Source: Desulfobacteraceae bacterium (lineage in GTDB: Bacteria > Desulfobacterota > Desulfobacteria > Desulfobacterales > Desulfosarcinaceae). From it: a stretch of DNA of 9,599 nucleotides. Positions 5,535 through 9,599 of this stretch are shown here, piece after piece (the stretch's first letter is position 1; every line of letters begins with the position of its first letter). The notes beneath the pieces were generated by a model. The model was given only the letters and a program-made list of their open reading frames with translations, ran no database searches and was not told the DNA's origin. The translations under genes and the position numbers were made by a program. The stretch is from NCBI GenBank assembly GCA_027031325.1, contig JALVRI010000532.1, forward strand, positions 1 to 9,599, given 5' to 3'.

Positions 5535-5673
5535 TGAGTTGTATGAAAGTCGCCACCTTTCACCACCTTCGGCGTGAAGATGTGACGCCTTTCCTGGTTT
5601 TGTCACGCCCGGCCAACCCGGTCCTTCTGCGGGGCCGGCCAACGATCGGCCTCAACCTTGATCCGGTTTTCCA

Positions 5674-5856
5674 TCATTCCTCGATTGCGAACCTGGCCTG
5701 ATTGGACTTGGCGGGAACAAATTCCCCTACCGGCACAAGTTTCTTGTTGAATTTTACGCAATCGACGATCAAATTCCACAGCCGCTCGAGCTGCTCGGTT
5801 TCTTTCTCGCTTTCAGGACTCATGGTTACCAGGTTCTTGTCAATGTCTATTTTCAT
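5674..5856 (-). CDS. Small conserved-looking hypothetical protein (60 aa)
   Basis: A 60-aa acidic soluble protein starting MKIDIDKNLVTMSPES and ending QARFAIEE. No transmembrane segment, signal peptide or metal motif is seen; there is one cysteine. A predicted helix of about 17-34 (charged, then WNLIVDCV) is followed by a V-P-V-G-E-F-V-P loop and a short strand. A purine-rich AAGGGGGGG stretch lies upstream of the ATG. The residue pattern looks like a real folded small protein of a type I associate with Desulfobacterota genomes, but I cannot name a family. It lies between nqrF (241 bp away) and the flavodoxin-like gene (154 bp away), all in the same direction. Function unknown. Confidence 0.7.
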   Translation of the reverse strand: MKIDIDKNLVTMSPESEKETEQLERLWNLIVDCVKFNKKLVPVGEFVPAKSNQARFAIEE

Positions 5857-6097
5857 ACCGACCCCCCCTTCTTCAATCCGGAAACGGATTCTCTGTTTTC
5901 ATGGTTCACCAATTACCGTTACTCAGAAAGGACAATCAAAAAGCATGCCTTATGGGAGGCCCGGTAGAAGAAAATAATATCTTCAATGAATACAGATAGA
6001 AAAGTCCATGGAAAAAATTTCGCGTCTAGACCCGCTTACTTGTCCGGGAAAAATGAAACACTATTGTCTCGGGTACCGCATGAAACACAATGGGGAA

Positions 6098-7318
6098 TCA
6101 GCCGAACTTGTCGTAGGCGATCATATCAGGCTCCACCCCCAGATCGTCAAGCATCTTTTCAACAGCATCGATCATGGGCGGAGGGCCGCAAAGGTAGTAT
6201 TCTATCTCGGTTGGATCTTCATGCTTGGACAAATAGAGATCGTAGGCCACCTGATGGATAAATCCCACCGGGCCATCCCAATCGTCCTCCGGCTGGGGAT
6301 CGGAGAGGGCGACGCAATAGGAGAAATTTTCAAAACGTCTTTCAAGCTCCAGAAATTCTTCGTGGTAAAACATCTCCTGCCGGCTGCGGGCACCGTACCA
6401 GAAAGTTATGATCCGCTTTGTGTTGAGGGTCAGCAGTTGGTGGCGGATATGGCTGCGCAGGGGAGCCATGCCGGCCCCGCCGCCGATGAAACACATTTCG
6501 CGGTCGGTCGGCTTGACGAAAAAGTCACCGTAAGGACCGCTCAGGCTTACCTTGTCGCCGGGCTTCAGGTTGAAGACATAGGAAGATCCGATGCCGGGCG
6601 GGGCGTCCGGGGCATCCGGCGGGGGAGTTGCTATCCGCACCGTAAATCGCAGAATACCCTTTTCAGATGGTGGATTGGCAAGGGAATAAGCCCTGTTGAC
6701 CGGCTCATCGGTCCCGGCCTTGAGGGCCAGGAGGTTATATTTTTTCCAGGCCGCCTTGTATTGTTCTCCAATGCTGAACTCGTTGAAAGAAGCCTCATAC
6801 TCGGGAATATCTATCTGGATATAGGCCCCGGCCTCGAATTCAAGTTCCTGTCCCGGGTCGAGCTTGAGCACCAGTTCCTTGATGAAGGTTGCCACGTTGT
6901 CGTTGGAAACTACGGTGGCGGTGTACTTCTTGATATTGAAAATCTCTTCCGGGACCCTGACCTTCATGTCCTGCTTGATCTTGACCTGACAGGCCAGTCG
7001 CATCTTCTGCATTCTTTCGCGGCGGTCGACCAGGGAAAGTTCTGTGGGCAGAATGTCTCCCCCGCCCTCCTCCACAACTATCTTGCAGGTGCCGCAAGTG
7101 CCTTTTCCACCGCAGGCGCACGGAATAAGGATGCCGTTTTCAACGAGCCCGGAAAGCAAAGTCTTGCCGGCCGGCACAACCAAGGCCTTGTCATCATCGT
7201 CGTTGATAACGACGGTACATTGGCCCTTGACGGCAAGCTTGCTCTCCACCAGCAGCAGGAGCATGACAAGGAGCAGAATTACTCCCGTGAAAGTAGCTAT
7301 GCTTACCAGATAAAGCAC
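6098..7318 (-). CDS. nqrF: Na+-translocating NADH:quinone reductase subunit F (NADH dehydrogenase flavoprotein)
   Basis: 406-aa NqrF, the electron-input subunit that oxidises NADH on the cytoplasmic side. Order: N-terminal membrane helix (about 4-24), plant-type [2Fe-2S] domain with Cys69, Cys75, Cys78 and Cys110, FAD-binding domain with RAYS (209-212), and NADH-binding domain with GGGAGMAP (279-286) and YYLCGPPPM near the end. Length matches the family (about 407 aa). The start is GTG at 7318; the next internal ATG would destroy the membrane helix. It lies 31 bp downstream of nqrE and is the last nqr gene. The [2Fe-2S]-FAD-NADH architecture and membrane anchor distinguish it from RnfB/RnfC, so this is Nqr and not Rnf. 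Confidence 0.97.
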   Translation of the reverse strand: MLYLVSIATFTGVILLLVMLLLLVESKLAVKGQCTVVINDDDDKALVVPAGKTLLSGLVENGILIPCACGGKGTCGTCKIVVEEGGGDILPTELSLVDRRERMQKMRLACQVKIKQDMKVRVPEEIFNIKKYTATVVSNDNVATFIKELVLKLDPGQELEFEAGAYIQIDIPEYEASFNEFSIGEQYKAAWKKYNLLALKAGTDEPVNRAYSLANPPSEKGILRFTVRIATPPPDAPDAPPGIGSSYVFNLKPGDKVSLSGPYGDFFVKPTDREMCFIGGGAGMAPLRSHIRHQLLTLNTKRIITFWYGARSRQEMFYHEEFLELERRFENFSYCVALSDPQPEDDWDGPVGFIHQVAYDLYLSKHEDPTEIEYYLCGPPPMIDAVEKMLDDLGVEPDMIAYDKFG

Positions 7319-7349
7319 TTTTTCATTCCGTCCCCTTTGCCCCGGGTCA

Positions 7350-7958
7350 TCAAAGGGTGATCCCTGAAAAGAGCATGAAGGCCATGGCCATCAGGCCGGT
7401 CACGATCATTCTGATTCCAAAGCCCTGTAAACCTTTCGGCACATCGGCATAACGCAGTTTCTGCATTATGGTGGCCATCGATATTATCGCCAGGGCCCAG
7501 CCGGCACCCGAGCCGACACCGTAAACCACGGCCTGGCTGAAACTGTAACGCCTTTCCACCATGAACAGGGACGCACCCAGGATGGCGCAATTGACCGTTA
7601 TCAAAGGCAGAAAAACTCCCAGGGAATTGTAAAGGGCCTGGGAGTATCGGTCGATCACCATCTCGACTATCTGGACGATTCCGGCGATCACGGCGATGAA
7701 AAGGATAAGCTTCAGGTAACTCAAATCCATATCGGGCAGGCCGGCCCACGCCAGGGCTCCCGGTGCCAGCAACCAGTGATAGATGATCCAGTTTACCGGG
7801 GTGGTGATGGCCAGCACGAAGATGACCGCCAGTCCCAGGCCGGCGGAAGTCTTCAGGTTCTGGGAGACCGAAAGGTAGGAACACATCCCCAGAAAATAGG
7901 CCAGCAGGATGTTGCCCACAAAGACCGAGTTTACGAATATGCTTATCAGGTTTTCCAT
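7350..7958 (-). CDS. nqrE: Na+-translocating NADH:quinone reductase subunit E
   Basis: 202-aa, very hydrophobic integral membrane protein with about six helices. Cys26 in LGMCSYLSVS and Cys124 in LITVNCAILGA are at the places where NqrE provides ligands for the iron-sulfur centre shared with NqrD in the membrane. The segment around 56-80, between helices, is a few residues longer than I recall for Vibrio NqrE. RnfA is homologous, but position in an nqrCDEF operon and the sequence details favour NqrE. It starts 13 bp after the nqrD stop, consistent with one transcript. Confidence 0.95.
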   Translation of the reverse strand: MENLISIFVNSVFVGNILLAYFLGMCSYLSVSQNLKTSAGLGLAVIFVLAITTPVNWIIYHWLLAPGALAWAGLPDMDLSYLKLILFIAVIAGIVQIVEMVIDRYSQALYNSLGVFLPLITVNCAILGASLFMVERRYSFSQAVVYGVGSGAGWALAIISMATIMQKLRYADVPKGLQGFGIRMIVTGLMAMAFMLFSGITL

Positions 7959-7971
7959 ATCTCCGGACTGC

Positions 7972-8595
7972 TCAATCCCCCAACAACGTGTTTTCCAGCC
8001 AGGTGAAAAGACCGATCATGATAAAAGCGCCCGGTGCCAGGAGCATCAGGCCCATGTTCTGGTAACCGGCGGCGTAGAAGGAATCCGGGATCACCTGGAA
8101 TCCCAGCAGTTTTCCCGAGCCCAGCAATTCCCTGAAAAAGGCCACCGCACAAAGGATGGAACCGTAACCGATTCCGTTTGCCAAACCGTCGACAAAAGAT
8201 TTCCCCGGCGGGTTGGACATGGCAAAGGTCTCGGCCCGCCCCATTACGATACAGTTGGTAATTATCAGCCCCACGAAGACCGAAAGCTGCTTGCTCACAT
8301 CGTACAAGAATGCCTTGAGGAACTCATCGGCCATGATTACCAGGGTGGCGATGACCGCAACCTCCACGATTATCCTGATATTGCGCGGAATCTGATTGCG
8401 CATGCTGGATATGACCAGGTTGGAGAAAGCCACCACGAAAGTTAAGGCCAGGCTCATGACTATGGCGGTGCTGAGCTTGACCGTTACGGCCAGGGACGAA
8501 CAAATACCCAGGATCTGCTTGGAGATGGGGTTAGAATCGTAAAGGGCCGCCCTGATGGCCCGGTAAGTCTCACTTTTCTTCCACGCTCCGGTCAT
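7972..8595 (-). CDS. nqrD: Na+-translocating NADH:quinone reductase subunit D
   Basis: 207-aa integral membrane subunit with about six helices. Typical NqrD blocks are visible: SMRNQIPRNIRIIVE, SKQLSVFVGLIITNCIVMGR and FFRELLGSGKLLG. Cys32 and Cys115 (83 residues apart) match the pair that helps hold the membrane [2Fe-2S] centre with NqrE. Length is normal. The start overlaps the end of nqrC by 26 bp, indicating tight operon organisation and possible translational coupling. Confidence 0.95.
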   Translation of the reverse strand: MTGAWKKSETYRAIRAALYDSNPISKQILGICSSLAVTVKLSTAIVMSLALTFVVAFSNLVISSMRNQIPRNIRIIVEVAVIATLVIMADEFLKAFLYDVSKQLSVFVGLIITNCIVMGRAETFAMSNPPGKSFVDGLANGIGYGSILCAVAFFRELLGSGKLLGFQVIPDSFYAAGYQNMGLMLLAPGAFIMIGLFTWLENTLLGD

Positions 8596-9319
8596 CCGGC
8601 CCTCCTTCCCGCGACTCTTTCTTCTTCATGAGCGCCTGTCTGAAACGCACTGCAACCGGTTCGTAGTTGCGCAAGATGTCCTTGAACCCGGAGGTCAGGA
8701 ATCTGCCCGTCATGGTTGCACCGCTGATACCGTCCACATAGTTGATCCTGTGTGCCTCCGGCACCACCTGCTCTACGCTGCCCTTGGCTATGGCTATGGA
8801 GACAAACCTTCCCTGCTGGTCGGTAATCTTTTTGCCGACAAACTTCTTCCTGAACCAGCTGCGCTCGATTTCCCCTCCCAACCCGGGAGTTTCCGAGTGA
8901 TGGTAGACGGTAAATCCCCTGATGGTGGAACCGTCTTTGTCGATGGCCAGATACCCGTTGATCTGGCCCCATAAACCGCGGGTGTCGATGGGAACCACGT
9001 AGGCCTCTATGGATTTGCCTTCGTAGTAAACATAGAGGGGCAGGTCCGCAGGTCCACGTCTGTCGGGAGGGACTATGGCCCCGGCCGAATCGACCCACAA
9101 TTCTTTGATCTTGGCGCGGTAAAGTTCCTCGATCGACCGCGCCGCCGGATGCTGGTTGTCGCCGATCAGGCCCACGGCCATAAGGATGTTGCGATGCCGG
9201 TCGACCAGCACGTTTTGGACCTGCCGTTTTTTAAGCCCGGTTGCCGCCGCGGTAAGCAACAGGCTGCAAACAAGGCACAAAACGAAAGCGAAAACAATCG
9301 TTTTCAACTGTTCATTCAT
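8570..9319 (-). CDS. nqrC: Na+-translocating NADH:quinone reductase subunit C, covalent FMN subunit
   Basis: 249-aa subunit with one N-terminal membrane helix (about 7-28) and a periplasmic FMN-binding domain. The motif DGISGATMTG contains the acceptor threonine (Thr202) to which FMN is attached by the flavin transferase ApbE. Other family blocks are DTRGLWGQINGYLAI and ETPGLGGEI. An in-frame ATG at 9346 would add nine residues; ATG 9319 is preferred because it gives the usual short charged stretch before the helix, but neither start has a strong ribosome-binding site. The charged C-terminal tail (KKKESREGG...) runs 26 bp into nqrD. No apbE gene is in the window. Confidence 0.95.
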   Translation of the reverse strand: MNEQLKTIVFAFVLCLVCSLLLTAAATGLKKRQVQNVLVDRHRNILMAVGLIGDNQHPAARSIEELYRAKIKELWVDSAGAIVPPDRRGPADLPLYVYYEGKSIEAYVVPIDTRGLWGQINGYLAIDKDGSTIRGFTVYHHSETPGLGGEIERSWFRKKFVGKKITDQQGRFVSIAIAKGSVEQVVPEAHRINYVDGISGATMTGRFLTSGFKDILRNYEPVAVRFRQALMKKKESREGGPDDRSVEEK

Positions 9320-9386
9320 GGGTCGCCGCCATTGAACCTGGGTCATGCATAAAAATTAAGATCATGAGCTGAACACGCCAGCAGTC

Positions 9387-9599
9387 TCAAACATTTGGAA
9401 TCCTCTTTTTCAGCCTGAAAGCCACCACCAGGTGATCGAGCAAGGGAGCAAACACGTTGCCAAACAGTATGCCCAACATTATGCCTTCGGGAAAAGCCGG
9501 GTTGAAAACCCTTATCATCACCGTCAGGCCGCCGATAAGCAATCCGTATATCCATCTGGCGGCATGGGTGTCCGGGGCCGAGACCGGGTCGGTGGCCAT
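9387..9599 (-). CDS. nqrB: Na+-translocating NADH:quinone reductase subunit B, C-terminal part (cut by window edge)
   Basis: Only the last 70 codons are present; the frame is open at the right edge, and the Met codon there is internal. The residues MATDPVSAPDTHAARWIYGL, then the conserved VFNPAFPEGIMLGILFGN segment and FAPLLDH, are characteristic of the NqrB C-terminus. NqrB is the large membrane subunit that carries riboflavin, an FMN linked to threonine, and the Na+ path; the FMN threonine lies upstream, outside the window. RnfD is homologous, but the following genes are nqrCDEF. The stop is about 67 bp before the chosen nqrC start. Confidence 0.93.
   Translation of the reverse strand: MATDPVSAPDTHAARWIYGLLIGGLTVMIRVFNPAFPEGIMLGILFGNVFAPLLDHLVVAFRLKKRIPNV

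Noticed and set aside
6028..6050. Possible nqrF terminator around GTCTAGAC / CCCG...CGGG
   Set aside because: The stem is short and broken, with a poorly placed T-run; not convincing as an intrinsic terminator.
6053..6088. Direct repeat ATGAAACAC (6053-6061 and 6080-6088) downstream of nqrF
   Set aside because: Only two 9-bp copies 27 bp apart in AT-rich intergenic DNA; not enough to support a functional site.
6008..7360. 450-codon open frame on the + strand
   Set aside because: It lies antisense to nqrF, whose motifs and length are unambiguous; the + strand translation shows no family features.
7303..7884. 193-codon minus-strand frame overlapping nqrE
   Set aside because: Low-complexity, R/G/P-rich translation typical of a shifted frame; nqrE in the other frame matches its family throughout.

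Overview
The window looks like a chromosomal segment of an anaerobic, probably sulfate-reducing Desulfobacterota (deltaproteobacterial) genome. This is inferred from gene content: a Ni-Fe carbon monoxide dehydrogenase, a PAS-sigma54 activator with a cysteine-bearing PAS domain, a stand-alone ferredoxin:thioredoxin reductase catalytic subunit, and a Na+-translocating NADH:quinone reductase (Nqr) operon. No rRNA, tRNA, CRISPR array or transposase gene was seen.

Left region (1-2100, + strand). The window opens with the last 25 codons of a gene that resembles sfsA. A structured non-coding stretch follows, then a sigma54-dependent activator gene (492-1847). The activator is bracketed by two directly oriented copies of a ~135-150 bp element (about 78% identical by hand count). 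Copy 2 has clear imperfect terminal inverted repeats and copy 1 has one intact arm. A strong stem-loop with a T-run closes this block.

Middle region (2104-5008). cooS (minus strand) converges on the activator. Every expected metal-ligand cysteine of a monofunctional anaerobic CO dehydrogenase can be seen. No cooF, cooC or cooA lies in the window. Its upstream region holds near-ideal -35/-10 hexamers and a 13-bp palindrome at the predicted transcription start. Divergent from cooS is a two-gene operon: a small CxxC glutaredoxin-like protein, overlapped by ATGA with a ferredoxin:thioredoxin reductase catalytic chain. Together they suggest ferredoxin-driven thiol reduction.

Right region (5076-9599, minus strand). 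In transcription order: the end of nqrB (cut by the window edge), nqrC, nqrD, nqrE, nqrF, then a 60-aa conserved-looking small protein and a short flavodoxin-like protein. The Nqr subunits keep the FMN-attachment threonine (NqrC), the membrane iron-sulfur cysteines (NqrD/NqrE), and the [2Fe-2S], FAD and NADH motifs (NqrF).

Overall theme: low-potential electron handling. CooS would deliver CO-derived electrons to ferredoxin, the FTR/glutaredoxin pair would spend reduced ferredoxin on thiols, the flavodoxin-like protein could be another carrier, and Nqr would couple NADH oxidation to Na+ export. That these modules work together is inference from proximity only. The least explained features are the repeat pair around the activator gene and the putative operator in front of cooS.
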